From Clostridiaceae bacterium (GTDB taxonomy: Bacteria > Bacillota > Clostridia > Oscillospirales > Acutalibacteraceae), in assembly GCA_016282855.1 (NCBI GenBank), contig JAEELT010000081.1, forward strand, positions 1 to 53,020: a DNA stretch of 53,020 nucleotides, read 5' to 3'. Both the position numbers and the translations under genes were made by a program. Positions 1 to 9,900 of this stretch are shown piece after piece. The notes under the pieces are model-generated. The model saw only the letters and a list, made by a program, of their open reading frames with translations. It had not been told where the DNA came from and made no database searches. Position 1 is the stretch's first letter. Each line of letters opens with the position of its first letter.

Positions 1-1358
1 AAAAAAACAAAACTGTGTTTATCTGCTCCGAATGCGGCTATGAAAGCCCGAAGTGGAACGGCTGCTGCCCCGGATGCGGCGAGTGGAACACAATGAATGA
101 AGAGTTTGTCGCTCCCTCATCGCCTAAAAAGACAGATGCTTCCGCGTCTGCGGTTACAGCTCAGAGTATTAACGAAATAACCTCTGAGGATGAGCTCAGG
201 TTTTCAACCGGGCTTGCCGAGCTGGACCGTGTGCTCGGCGGCGGCATTGTTGACGGCTCGCTCGTGCTTCTGAGCGGAGACCCCGGAATAGGTAAATCTA
301 CCATTCTTTTACAGATTTGCGAATATATAGGCAAAACACTTAAAATACTCTATATTTCAGGCGAAGAATCCGCAAGGCAGATAAAACTGCGCGCTGACAG
401 GCTCGGCGTTTCAACCGAAAACCTGCTTATAATGACAAGCACCGATGTTGAAGGCATTATTGAGTATATCCGCCGCACTGCTCCGGGCCTTGTTATTGTG
501 GATTCCATACAGACGATGGACCTGAGTGAGCTGAGCTCATCACCGGGCAGCGTTACTCAGGTGCGCGAGTGCACCAACAGATTTATGCACTGCGCAAAGG
601 ATTACGGTATTCCTACCGTTATTGTAGGCCACGTCAATAAAGACGGCAACATAGCCGGGCCGAAAGTGCTTGAGCACATTGTGGACTGTGTTTTGTATTT
701 TGAAGGTGAAAGGCACCTTTCATATCGTATTTTAAGGGCAATCAAAAACAGATACGGCTCTACCAATGAAATCGGCGTATTCGAAATGCTTGACAGAGGC
801 CTTAAGGAAGTGCCAAACCCGTCGCTTATGCTGATATCAGGCAAGCCCAAAGACACTTCCGGCACTTGTATTGCCTGCGTTATGGAAGGCAGCAGACCGA
901 TTTTAGCTGAGGTTCAGGGTCTTGTAGCGCCTACAAGCTACGGCAACCCCAGAAGGATGAGCAACGGATTTGATTATAACCGGCTTGCGATGATTCTTGC
1001 TGTGCTTGAAAAGCGCTGCGGTTACGGCTTTTCGGGCTTTGATGCCTATGTTAATGTTATAGGCGGCCTGAAGCTTGATGAGCCCGCTACCGACCTTAGT
1101 GTTGCGCTTGCTCTTATATCGGCACTCAAGGATGTGCCTGTCAGAGAAGATACTTTAGCTATAGGAGAAATAGGTCTCGGCGGTGAGCTCAGGTCTGTTT
1201 CTTACTGCGAGCAGAGAATCAAGGAAGCTGACAGGCTCGGCTTCAGAAGGATAATTATTCCAAAGCATAATTTTAAAACGCTCTCAGACAACCTTAAAGG
1301 TGAAATTGAAATAATCGGTGTGAAAAACGCTTATGAAGCTTTTGACGCGGCCACTTGA
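1..1358 (+). CDS. radA: DNA repair protein RadA (Sms), 5' end outside window
   Basis: RadA is a RecA-like ATPase that drives branch migration during recombinational repair in the cytoplasm. The frame stays open to the left edge and encodes Lys-Asn-Lys-Thr before the usual Val-Phe-Ile-Cys-Ser start of the family, so the GTG at 15 is an internal valine and the true start lies upstream. Numbering from that valine, a four-Cys zinc finger (C4, C7, C18, C21) comes first, then a Walker A (GDPGIGKST, about 88-96), the RadA signature KNRYGS (about 244-249) and a C-terminal Lon-like domain. Family members are about 450 aa, so only a few residues are missing. The stop at 1358 overlaps the start of the next gene. 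Confidence 0.95.
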   Translation, partial: KNKTVFICSECGYESPKWNGCCPGCGEWNTMNEEFVAPSSPKKTDASASAVTAQSINEITSEDELRFSTGLAELDRVLGGGIVDGSLVLLSGDPGIGKSTILLQICEYIGKTLKILYISGEESARQIKLRADRLGVSTENLLIMTSTDVEGIIEYIRRTAPGLVIVDSIQTMDLSELSSSPGSVTQVRECTNRFMHCAKDYGIPTVIVGHVNKDGNIAGPKVLEHIVDCVLYFEGERHLSYRILRAIKNRYGSTNEIGVFEMLDRGLKEVPNPSLMLISGKPKDTSGTCIACVMEGSRPILAEVQGLVAPTSYGNPRRMSNGFDYNRLAMILAVLEKRCGYGFSGFDAYVNVIGGLKLDEPATDLSVALALISALKDVPVREDTLAIGEIGLGGELRSVSYCEQRIKEADRLGFRRIIIPKHNFKTLSDNLKGEIEIIGVKNAYEAFDAAT

Positions 1359-2112
1359 ACATTCCGGGTTACCCGACAGCCGAGTAACCCGTGTTCTTAT
1401 AAATTACAAGGCTTTCAAAGCGATAAAAAGCCTTGAAGAGATGAAGATTGAAACTGTGAAAGTGCGCGATTATCCGCTGCTTTCCGGCTCTGTTGCGTCT
1501 CACGCCGATATGAGCTTTTTTCATTACGGCAATGATGAATTATTTTGCCTTAACGGTATTGCGGCAGGGGAGTGGGCGGAAAATTTCAATCTGATTCATG
1601 CGGGGGAGCCTGCAAATGATTCCTACCCCGATAACGTTGTTTTAAACTGTGTAAGGCTTCCGCGTTATTTAATCTGCAACTCAAAAACAGTTTCCGAAAA
1701 GATTCTTGAAAAAGCATACCGTGATTCACTTGGAATCATTGACACAAAACAAGGATATACAAAATGCTCTGTTTGTGTGTTAAACAGCGAATCAATTATT
1801 ACGGACGATGTGTCCATTTATAATTCTGCATCAAAAGTTCTGTCAGATGTTACATTTGTAACAAAAGGATCGATTATACTCGAGAATATGAATTACGGCT
1901 TTATCGGCGGCTGTACAGGGCTGATTGATAAGCAGACTGTAGCTTTTAACGGCAGGATTGATTCTCATCCCGATCATAATAAGATTTACGATGCGCTCGC
2001 AAGAAACGGCCTGACAGCTTTGGAGCTCACAGACGGAAAGCTCGAAGATATCGGCTCAATTATACCGATAAATGAAAAAAACGGGCAAGATACATCGGAT
2101 AGCGTAAATTGA
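1333..2112 (+). CDS. DUF6873-like (GME-fold) protein
   Basis: A 259-aa cytoplasmic protein of unknown function. The opening strand RVLINYKAFKAIKSLEEM, then SHADMSFFHYG and repeated Gly-Gly turns (IGGCTG), resembles the DUF6873 family, which is assigned the GME fold of amidinotransferase-type enzymes. I recognise this from pattern only. The start must precede codon 22 to keep the first strand. Only ATG 1333 or TTG 1342 are available, and both lie inside the end of radA, so translation is probably coupled to it. A hairpin (1365-1391) sits inside this start region. No catalytic role can be assigned. Confidence 0.6.
   Translation: MKLLTRPLEHSGLPDSRVTRVLINYKAFKAIKSLEEMKIETVKVRDYPLLSGSVASHADMSFFHYGNDELFCLNGIAAGEWAENFNLIHAGEPANDSYPDNVVLNCVRLPRYLICNSKTVSEKILEKAYRDSLGIIDTKQGYTKCSVCVLNSESIITDDVSIYNSASKVLSDVTFVTKGSIILENMNYGFIGGCTGLIDKQTVAFNGRIDSHPDHNKIYDALARNGLTALELTDGKLEDIGSIIPINEKNGQDTSDSVN
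1365..1391 (+). other. Hairpin just after the radA stop codon
   Basis: CGGGTTAC (1365-1372) pairs perfectly with GTAACCCG (1384-1391) across an 11-nt loop, 6 nt after the radA stop. The following TGTTCTTAT is only weakly T-rich, so termination would be poor. The hairpin also lies inside the 5' coding part of the next gene, where it could affect coupling or mRNA processing. Confidence 0.5.
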
Positions 2113-2464
2113 ACTTAACGATGTATCGTTTTAAAAATTTCTATCCGATGCAAAGACAAGAGTAAAAGATAACATTAAATGATAATATAAACTGAAAATA
2201 TATTTAATAAATAATTTTTATATTATCCTTATATATAATGTTTGCTTGCCGGTTATTATAATCCCGGTTTCGGCTCAGAGAGCCAAAACTGCCCATTGTA
2301 TGCTTTATTTTAAAAAAATCTCGGTATTCACTCCCCTTAATTACATAAAATTTGTATTTTGTGTAATTATGTGTATTTTTTCAGGGGCAGATATTTATTT
2401 AGAGATTATATAAAAAACTTGCTTCTCCCTGCCGGTTAAGATTAAAAAAAGGAGGTGTCTGCAT
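2113..2464. other. 352-bp structured intergenic spacer
   Basis: AT-rich spacer between the DUF6873-like gene and the recombinase; no ORF of note. It holds a 10-bp perfect inverted repeat, CATCGGATAG (2093-2102, inside the end of the upstream gene) with CTATCCGATG (2141-2150). Inside that lies a small AACGAT/ATCGTT palindrome (2117-2130). A GC-rich patch at about 2248-2292 contains a GGCTC/GAGCC hairpin. A 14-bp stem follows at 2338-2369. The 10-bp repeat could terminate the upstream gene but lacks a T tract. Confidence 0.5.
2338..2369 (+). other. 14-bp stem-loop upstream of the recombinase
   Basis: AATTACATAAAAT (2339-2351) pairs with ATTTTGTGTAATT (2356-2368) with one G-U wobble and a TTGT loop, extended by one further pair (2338/2369). 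ATTTTTT follows about 7 nt later. It could be a weak terminator or a leader structure about 95 nt before the recombinase start. Confidence 0.5.
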
Positions 2465-3469
2465 TTGAGAGAAGAAGAATTATATTCTTTACCCGTTCTT
2501 GTAACCAATTATCTTAACTACCTCGGCGGCACTCTCAACAAATCATCTCTCACCGTGCTCGAGTACGGCTCCGATCTGAGAATGTTTTTCAGATTTCTTA
2601 AGGTGCATCGCAGGCTTGTTCCTCCAGATACCGAATTTGAAACTATTGATATATCGGATATAGACAAAGATTTTATCTGCTCGGTCACTCTTGAAGAAGC
2701 TTACGCTTTCCTCGCCTACTGCCGCAATAAAAGAAATAACGATTCCAACGCCCGTGCCAGAAAGGCTGTGGCAATCAAACGTTTTTACAGATATCTTGAG
2801 GTTCAGAGTATTCTTTCCGGTAAAAATACCATTGCCTTTCTCGATTCGCCCAAAATCAAAAAGTCTCTGCCTAAGTATCTCACTCTTGAGCAGAGCGTTG
2901 CTCTGCTTAACTCTGTTGACGGTAAAAACAAAGAGCGTGATTTTTGCATTATTACTCTCTTTCTTAACTGCGGTCTTAGACTCTCGGAGCTTGTAAACAT
3001 CAATATTTCCGATATTTCTTTTGATAACTGCTCGCTTAAAGTGCTTGGCAAAGGCAATAAAGAGCGCATTGTGTATCTTAATAACAGCTGTATAAACGCC
3101 TTAAACAGCTACCTCAAGGTGCGCCCGAAAGACGCTGTGATTGACAGAGACGCCCTTTTCATAAGCAGCAGACGCACGAGAATAAGCCGCGAATCCGTTC
3201 AGAAAATGGTTGAAAAACAGCTTGAGAAATGCGGCCTTGGCAATATGGGCTTTTCGGTGCACAAGCTCAGGCACACCGCCGCCACCCTGATGTATCAATA
3301 CGGCAACACGGATGTGCTCCAGATTAAATCCTTGCTCGGCCATGAGAATCTCGCCACCACCGAAATCTATACTCACGTGTATGATGAGCAGGTAAGGCAG
3401 GCGGTTGAAAGAAACCCCCTTAACGAACGATTCGGCGCTCTTGCCGATGATGATGTAGATGATGAATAA
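2465..3469 (+). CDS. xerC: Tyrosine recombinase, XerC/XerD type
   Basis: A 334-aa phage-integrase-family recombinase. It has an N-terminal SAM-like core-binding domain (about 1-130) and a C-terminal catalytic domain with all expected residues: R172 (NCGLRLSEL), K196, H266 and R269 (HKLRH), H293 (LGHENL) and the nucleophile Y302 (IYTHV). Length and lack of arm-binding or zinc domains fit the Xer group that resolves chromosome dimers rather than a phage integrase. The start is TTG 2465, placed by a strong AAAGGAGGTG about 8 nt upstream. It stands alone, with a terminator at 3507-3532. Whether it is XerC, XerD or a solitary Xer cannot be told from the window. Confidence 0.85.
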   Translation: MREEELYSLPVLVTNYLNYLGGTLNKSSLTVLEYGSDLRMFFRFLKVHRRLVPPDTEFETIDISDIDKDFICSVTLEEAYAFLAYCRNKRNNDSNARARKAVAIKRFYRYLEVQSILSGKNTIAFLDSPKIKKSLPKYLTLEQSVALLNSVDGKNKERDFCIITLFLNCGLRLSELVNINISDISFDNCSLKVLGKGNKERIVYLNNSCINALNSYLKVRPKDAVIDRDALFISSRRTRISRESVQKMVEKQLEKCGLGNMGFSVHKLRHTAATLMYQYGNTDVLQIKSLLGHENLATTEIYTHVYDEQVRQAVERNPLNERFGALADDDVDDE

Positions 3470-3506
3470 TCATGTGTCTACTCCCCTGCCGTTTGTAATA
3501 AAAACA

Positions 3507-3540
3507 GGACCCGATGCATAAAGCATGGGTCCCTTTTATT
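3507..3540. terminator. Terminator between xerC and pcrA (convergent)
   Basis: GGACCCGATGC (3507-3517), loop ATAAA, GCATGGGTCC (3523-3532), with one unpaired G in the stem, then CTTTTATTATTTATT. It ends the recombinase transcript and, read from the other strand, could also serve the pcrA operon. Confidence 0.85.
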
Positions 3541-3545
3541 ATTTA

Positions 3546-5915
3546 TTATTTCTTTTCCATTTTGGCGAAGTTTGCCATTATTTTTTTTGTTTTGCCTTCG
3601 AGGAAGGCTATTTCAAGCAGCTGGTCGTTGCTCATCGGTGTTACCGACAGCACCACGCCTTCGCCGAAAACCTTGTGAATAACCGTATCACCGGTTTTGT
3701 ATGTTACGTTATTGTTGCTTTTGGGTTTGCTGACACCGGAAAAACCGTAATCCTTCGGCCTCTGCTTAACCTGACGCGGGCTGTAATCCCGAATGGATGT
3801 GCGTTCTTTTTCTTTATAAGCCCTTTTGTTTTCTTCGCTCGGTTCAATCAGGTCAGAAGGAATTTCGGAAATGAATCTTGAAGGCATATTATACCTGGTC
3901 ATTCCGAAAAGCATTCTTGTCTGTGAAGCGGTTATATAAAGCTTTTTCTTTGCTCTTGTAATAGCAACATAGGCAAGTCTTCTCTCTTCCTCTATGCCGC
4001 TGTCACCCTCTTCGATTGACAGCTGAGAGGGAAAAATGTTTTCCTCCATACCGGCGAGAAACACATTTTCAAATTCAAGTCCCTTAGCCGAATGAATTGT
4101 CATCATTACAACAGCATCGGAATCTGTATTATAGGAGTCAATATCTGTCATAAGAGATACTTCATTAAGAAAATCGTTGAGGTCCGCCTCGGGGTTTTCG
4201 TTTTCAAAGTTTACAATGTTATTATAAAGCTGGTCAAGGTTTTCGAGCCTGTCCTGTTTCCTGAGAGGGTCTGAATCAAGAGACTGAATATAGCCGGATG
4301 TGTTGAGCAGCTCTCTGAGCATATCGCTTACTGAGTGTGTTTCGCCAAACTCTGTTATACCGTCAATAAAAGAGGTAAACTCAATAAGCTTTTTCGCCGT
4401 TCTTGAGAGCATGGGATAATCATCGGCGGTTTTCATCACATCAAAAAGCGGCATGCCGAGATCCACCGAAATCTGCTGCGCCTTAATAAATGTGCTGTCA
4501 CCTATTCCCCTCTTGGGCTCATTGATTATTCTTGCCATTCTTACGCTGTCGTTATGATTGGATATAACGCTCAGATATGCAATGGCGTCTTTTATTTCTT
4601 TTCTGTCATAAAACTTATGACCGCCGATTATTCTATATGGTACGGCGTTTCTTACGAAAGCCTGCTCAATAAGGTTGGACTGAGAGTTCATTCTGTAAAG
4701 CACGGCGTAATCAGAGTAATTATCACCGCCCCTGATGCCTTTAATGACAGTGTCTGAGATAAAGTAACCCTCTCCCCTGTCGTCATCGGATTTGTGGAAG
4801 GTTATTGGGTCGCCGCCCGATTTATCGGTCCATAAGTTTTTGCCTTTTCTGTTTCTGTTGTTTGCGATTACGGCATTTGCGGCATCAAGAATAGTCTGTG
4901 TGGAGCGGTAATTCTGCTCAAGGCGTATTACTTTTGCGTTGCGGTATTCGCTTTCAAACGAAAGAATATTCTCTATGGTAGCGCCTCTGAATCTGTAAAT
5001 GCTCTGGTCATCATCGCCCACAACGCATATATTGTTGTGGCCGGCAGCGAGAAGAGAAATCAGACGGTACTGCATATGGTTTGTATCCTGATACTCATCA
5101 ACAAGGATATATCTGAATTTGGTCTGATAGTATTCAAGTATCTGCGGATTATCCTCAAGCAGTTTAACCGTGTAATAGATAATATCGTCAAAGTCAAGCG
5201 CATCGGCCGATGAAAGTTTCTCCTGATAAAGCGAATAGACATCGGCGATATTTTTTTTGAGAAAATCAGATGAATTCTGAGCAGCATATTCCGAAGGGGA
5301 AATCATGCTGTTTTTTGCGTTGCTGATTTCAGACAGACAGTATTTCGGGGTGATTATCTTATCGCTGTAATTAAGCTGTTTTAGGCAGTCCTTTATAACC
5401 CTCTTGCTGTCATCGGTGTCATAAATCGTGAAGTTTGAAGAAAACTTAGTATATCCGGAGTTCCTTCTGAGTATCTTAACGCAGGCGGCATGAAAGGTTG
5501 AGGCCCATATATCCTCAGCCTCGGGGCCTATCATATCAACAAGCCTGTTTTTGAGCTCATTTGCGGCTTTGTTGGTAAATGTAATGGCGAGTATCTGCCA
5601 GGGACGGGCGGGATTAACTTTTAAAAAGCTTTTAAGATTTTCCGGTATATCCTCCTCGCTCTGAGCGGAGAGAAGAAGGGCGGTTTCATATCCGTCCGGC
5701 TCAAACGCAAGCACATCACTGTAATAAGCCATACCGTATTTTATTATATTGGCAATCCTGTTTACAAGCACGGTAGTTTTGCCGCTGCCTGCACCTGCCA
5801 GCACCAAAAGCGGCCCCTCCGTGGAGAAGACCGCTTCTTTCTGCATATTGTTCAGTTTGGTAAAATCACGCTCAATAATCTTCTGCCTTAAAGACAGATA
5901 ATCTTTTTCAGTCAT
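3546..5915 (-). CDS. pcrA: ATP-dependent DNA helicase PcrA/UvrD
   Basis: A 789-aa superfamily 1A 3'-5' helicase used in repair, replication and plasmid rolling-circle unwinding. Visible motifs in order are Walker A GAGSGKTT (about 41-48), DEYQDTNH (motif II), GDDDQSIYRFRGA (III), TIHSAKGLEFENVF (V) and VAITRAKK (VI). A C-terminal KOW/Tudor-like segment (YKTGDTVIHKVFGEG) binds RNA polymerase in PcrA. The start is ATG 5915, about 6 nt after a GAGGT; a TTG one codon earlier is too close to it. It follows pfkA by 9 nt and probably shares its promoter. Confidence 0.95.
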   Translation of the reverse strand: MTEKDYLSLRQKIIERDFTKLNNMQKEAVFSTEGPLLVLAGAGSGKTTVLVNRIANIIKYGMAYYSDVLAFEPDGYETALLLSAQSEEDIPENLKSFLKVNPARPWQILAITFTNKAANELKNRLVDMIGPEAEDIWASTFHAACVKILRRNSGYTKFSSNFTIYDTDDSKRVIKDCLKQLNYSDKIITPKYCLSEISNAKNSMISPSEYAAQNSSDFLKKNIADVYSLYQEKLSSADALDFDDIIYYTVKLLEDNPQILEYYQTKFRYILVDEYQDTNHMQYRLISLLAAGHNNICVVGDDDQSIYRFRGATIENILSFESEYRNAKVIRLEQNYRSTQTILDAANAVIANNRNRKGKNLWTDKSGGDPITFHKSDDDRGEGYFISDTVIKGIRGGDNYSDYAVLYRMNSQSNLIEQAFVRNAVPYRIIGGHKFYDRKEIKDAIAYLSVISNHNDSVRMARIINEPKRGIGDSTFIKAQQISVDLGMPLFDVMKTADDYPMLSRTAKKLIEFTSFIDGITEFGETHSVSDMLRELLNTSGYIQSLDSDPLRKQDRLENLDQLYNNIVNFENENPEADLNDFLNEVSLMTDIDSYNTDSDAVVMMTIHSAKGLEFENVFLAGMEENIFPSQLSIEEGDSGIEEERRLAYVAITRAKKKLYITASQTRMLFGMTRYNMPSRFISEIPSDLIEPSEENKRAYKEKERTSIRDYSPRQVKQRPKDYGFSGVSKPKSNNNVTYKTGDTVIHKVFGEGVVLSVTPMSNDQLLEIAFLEGKTKKIMANFAKMEKK

Positions 5916-5924
5916 CAAGTTACC

Positions 5925-6887
5925 TCAGATTGAAATTTCGTGAGCAATATTATAAAGTGTGGTGTCAATTTCTTTGGTCATTGTAAGAGCTTCGATAATA
6001 TCGTAGTCAACAATTTCGTCTTTTCTCATAACAACAACTCTGTTGCCTATGCCCTTCATAAGAAGCTGAACGGCGTGGTAGCCCATTTCGCTGGCTATAA
6101 CTCTGTCACGGGCTGTCGGTGAGCCGCCTCTTTGAACATGGCCGAGAACTATTGACCTTGTTTCAACGCCGCATTCCTCCTGGATTTTCTTTGCGAGAGC
6201 CGCAACGCCGCCGATACCTTCGGCAACCATAATAATAAAGTGTTTTTTATCGGTTTTCTGAGTTCTGCGGATTCTCTCAATGACATGCTTTTCAATATCA
6301 CTCTGGATTTCGGGTATGACAATGGCAGTAGCGCCAACGGCAATACCGGAGTTTAATGTTAAATCTCCGCAGCGGTTGCCCATAACCTCAACAACCATGC
6401 AGCGGCTGTGAGACTCAACTGTATCCCTGAGCCTGTCAACCATATCCATAATTGTATTAAGGCAGGTATCGTAACCGATAGTATAGTCGGAGCTTACAAT
6501 ATCGTTATCAATAGTGCCGGGCACGCCTATGCAGGGAATGCCTCTGAGTGAAAGATCTCTCGCACCTCTGAATGAGCCGTCACCGCCGATGACAACGATG
6601 CCTTCAATGCCGTGCTTTTTGCAGGTCTCTATAGCTTTCTGCATGCCTTCCTCCTCTTTGAAAGCAAGGCATCTTGCAGAGTGAAGCATAGTGCCGCCTC
6701 TGTGAATGATATCGGAAACACTTCTTATATTCAGCTCAATAAGATCATCGTCAATAAGGCCCTGATAGCCTCTGTTGATTCCGTAGACAGACATACCGTT
6801 TTCACAGCCGGTCCTAACAACCGCTCTTATTGCGGCGTTCATGCCGGGGGCGTCTCCGCCACTGGTTAATACAGCTATTGTTTTCAT
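5925..6887 (-). CDS. pfkA: 6-phosphofructokinase
   Basis: A 320-aa ATP-dependent phosphofructokinase, the committed step of glycolysis: fructose 6-phosphate to fructose 1,6-bisphosphate. It shows the N-terminal TSGGDAPGMNAAIR, the nucleotide motif GGDGSFRGA and the substrate motif PGTIDND. The length is that of bacterial PfkA (about 320). The start has GGGAGA 8 nt upstream. A consensus-like promoter lies directly in front, so pfkA-pcrA form a transcription unit separate from dnaE. Confidence 0.96.
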   Translation of the reverse strand: MKTIAVLTSGGDAPGMNAAIRAVVRTGCENGMSVYGINRGYQGLIDDDLIELNIRSVSDIIHRGGTMLHSARCLAFKEEEGMQKAIETCKKHGIEGIVVIGGDGSFRGARDLSLRGIPCIGVPGTIDNDIVSSDYTIGYDTCLNTIMDMVDRLRDTVESHSRCMVVEVMGNRCGDLTLNSGIAVGATAIVIPEIQSDIEKHVIERIRRTQKTDKKHFIIMVAEGIGGVAALAKKIQEECGVETRSIVLGHVQRGGSPTARDRVIASEMGYHAVQLLMKGIGNRVVVMRKDEIVDYDIIEALTMTKEIDTTLYNIAHEISI

Positions 6888-6919
6888 AATAAAAATCTCC
6901 CTTTTATTAAGCTTTTCTT

Positions 6920-6949
6920 ATAATACTATACTTTATAATGTATTGTCAA
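6920..6949 (-). promoter_or_regulatory. Promoter of pfkA-pcrA
   Basis: On the minus strand, a -35 TTGACA (6949-6944), 18-bp spacer, and -10 TATTAT (6925-6920). Transcription would start near 6913, giving a leader of about 26 nt. Confidence 0.75.
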
Positions 6950-6968
6950 TGAAAATGATACACATAAG

Positions 6969-9900
6969 TTATTTCAGCACTGCGTTATCGCTGCCGAGTA
7001 TTTTTTTCAGCTCTCTGAGAAGAACTTCGTTGGCATCGCAGGAAAAGACCTTCACATATTCACGGGTATTCTCATAGAAATAATAAACAGGTGTTTTTCC
7101 GTCAAAGATTGAAATAAGATTGCTGCACACTTTTATCTGAGGCGAAGCGCTGTCAGTAAAGCGTAAATAAAGCCTGCAGTTTCCTGTTTTTACAGGTTCA
7201 GGTTCTTTGACGGCACCGGCTGCCGAAACGGCTTCAGATGATTTTGCATCGGTAAGCGTAACCGGTTCAACTGAATCGGCAAGCAAAGTTACGGTATCAT
7301 CATCATTGTAAGAAACGCCAGCGTTCAGTGATATAACGCTGCCTTCAGAAAGCTGCTGCTTATATTTTTCATAGACTTTGCTGAAAGCAATACATTCGCA
7401 CGAACCTGTCTCATCCTCTAAGGTGAAGAAGGCAAAGGGCGTGTTGTTTTTTGATATTTTTTTGTTGACGGAAGAAATAATTCCGAACACAAGCACCTTG
7501 GATGTATCGTGATATGTAACCCTGTCCGTATTTACAGCGGATAGCTTATCAAACCTGCGTGACGAGGCGTAAGCGGAGTAATCCGAAAGAGGGTTGCCGG
7601 AAAGATAAAGCCCGGTTATTTCTTTTTCATACTTCAGTTTTTCTTCGTTTGAATAATCAGGTACATCAGGATAAACAAATTTGGCGCTTACTATCGGTTC
7701 ATCATCCGAAGGTATGTCGCCGAAGCTTATCTGGCCGGAAATATTTCTTCTTTTTGTGCTGTCAAGAGAGTCAAAAACAGCGTCAATTGACTGAATCATC
7801 TGCCGCCTGTTTGGCCCTGTGCCGTCAAAAGCGCCGCATTTAATCAGGCTTTCAACCGCGCGTCTGTTGAGCTCTTTGCCGTACATTCTTTCGCAGAAGT
7901 CATACAAGTCTTTAAAATCACCTGATGAATCTCTTTCATCTGTTATTTTATTGATAAAAGCCGCTCCGATATTTTTCACCGCGGCAAGTGAAAACGAAAT
8001 CCCTTCTTCACTTGCTACAAAAGCAGCTGAGCTGCTGTTAATATGCGGCGGCAATATTTTTATGCCGGCCTTCTCTATTTCGTTTATATATTCGGATATT
8101 TTGCCGGTATTATCAATTATGCTTGTAAGAAGAGAGGCAAAATATATTTTGGGATAATAGTATTTAAGATAAGCCGTCTGATATGAAACATAAGCGTATG
8201 CGGCTGCGTGCGCCTTGTTGAAAGCGTATGAAGCAAATGAAACCATCTCATCAAATATTTCATTTGCCGCTTTTTCGCTTACTCCCCTTCTGACAGCGCC
8301 GTCACAAATGACTTTACCGCTGTCGTCGGTTATGCCGTAAACAAAATTGTTTCTTTCTTTGAGCATAACATCGCGTTGCTTTTTAGCCATAGCTCTGCGT
8401 ACTATATCGGACCTTCCGAATGAGTAGCCGGCTATTTCGCGGCAAATCTGCATTACCTGCTCCTGATAAACAATGCAGCCGTAGGTAACATCAAGGATGT
8501 TTTTGAGCCTGGGAGTTTTGTACTTGATAAGAGCGGGGTTTGTTTTATTGCGGACATACTGAGGTATGGAATCCATTGGTCCCGGTCTGTAAAGAGCGAT
8601 GACCGCTACAATATCTTCAAAACACCGCGGCATCAGCTGAGTCAGCACACGCTTCATCCCGGCTGATTCAAACTGGAACACTCCTTCTGTGCGCCCGGAT
8701 GAAAACATTTTATATATTTTCGGGTCATCAATATTGATTTTATCTATATCAAAATCAGGATTGGTCTTTTTGATTGTATTCTCCGCGGATTTAATAACCG
8801 TAAGAGTTCTCAGCCCGAGGAAATCCATTTTAAGAAGACCGAGCTGCTCAAGGTCCTTCATTGTGAACTGAGTAACAATCGCGTCTTCATTTTTGGACAG
8901 AGGAACATAGTCGTCCACGGGATTTGCGGTTATAACCACTCCCGCGGCGTGAGTTGAGGCGTGGCGGGGCATACCCTCAACTTTTATTGACATATCTATT
9001 ATTTCTTTTGCCGTGGAATCTGATTCATAAATATCCCTGAATTCTTTTGATTCCTCAAGAGCTTTTTCAAGAGTTATATTCAGCTCATTGGGTATGGCTT
9101 TGGCTATCATATCAACAGAGGCATAAGGCACTCCCATTACTCTGCCTACATCTCTGACAGAAGCCTTTGCGGCCATTGTACCGAAGGTGACAATCTGAGC
9201 TACATGATCGGAGCCGTATTTATTGACTGTGTAGTCAATAACCTCTCCCCTTCTTTCGTAGCAGAAGTCAATATCAAAATCCGGCATGCTGACTCTCTCG
9301 GGATTGAGAAAGCGTTCAAACAGCAGATTGTTTTTCATCGGGTCTATTCCGGTTATTCCGCAGCAGTAAGCGCAGATGCTCGCGGCGCCGCTCCCCCTGC
9401 CGGGGCCGACCGGTATGCCCTGAGATTTCGCGTAGCTTACAAAATCCTGAACTATGAGATAATAATCAATATATCCCATCCTGTTGATTACATCGAGCTC
9501 ATAATTCATCCTTGACATATAGTCTTGCGGCGGATTATCGCCGTATCTTTTCTTAAAACCTTCAAGACACATATTCCTGAAATATTCAAAGTGATCGGCG
9601 CCCCCGGGCACTTCGAAATGCGGGAGCTTGGTATTGCCGAATTCAAAATCAACATGGCATCTTGACGCTATATCACCGGTGTTGCTGACAGCCTCGGGAC
9701 AGAATGAGAAGAACTCATTCATTTCATCCTCAGATTTAAGATAAAACTCCTGAGCGCCGAATTCGAGGCCGGTATCTTCGCCGAGAAGATGGTTGGTCTG
9801 AATACATATAAGAATCTGCTGGATTTTGCTGTCTTCCTTATTTATATAATGTGCGTCGTTTGTTGCGGCAAGAGGGATACCTGTTTCTCGCGAGAGCTTA

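Noticed and set aside
15-17. GTG as the start of radA
   Set aside because: The frame is open to position 3 and encodes residues typical of the RadA N-terminus, so the valine is internal and the gene runs off the left edge.
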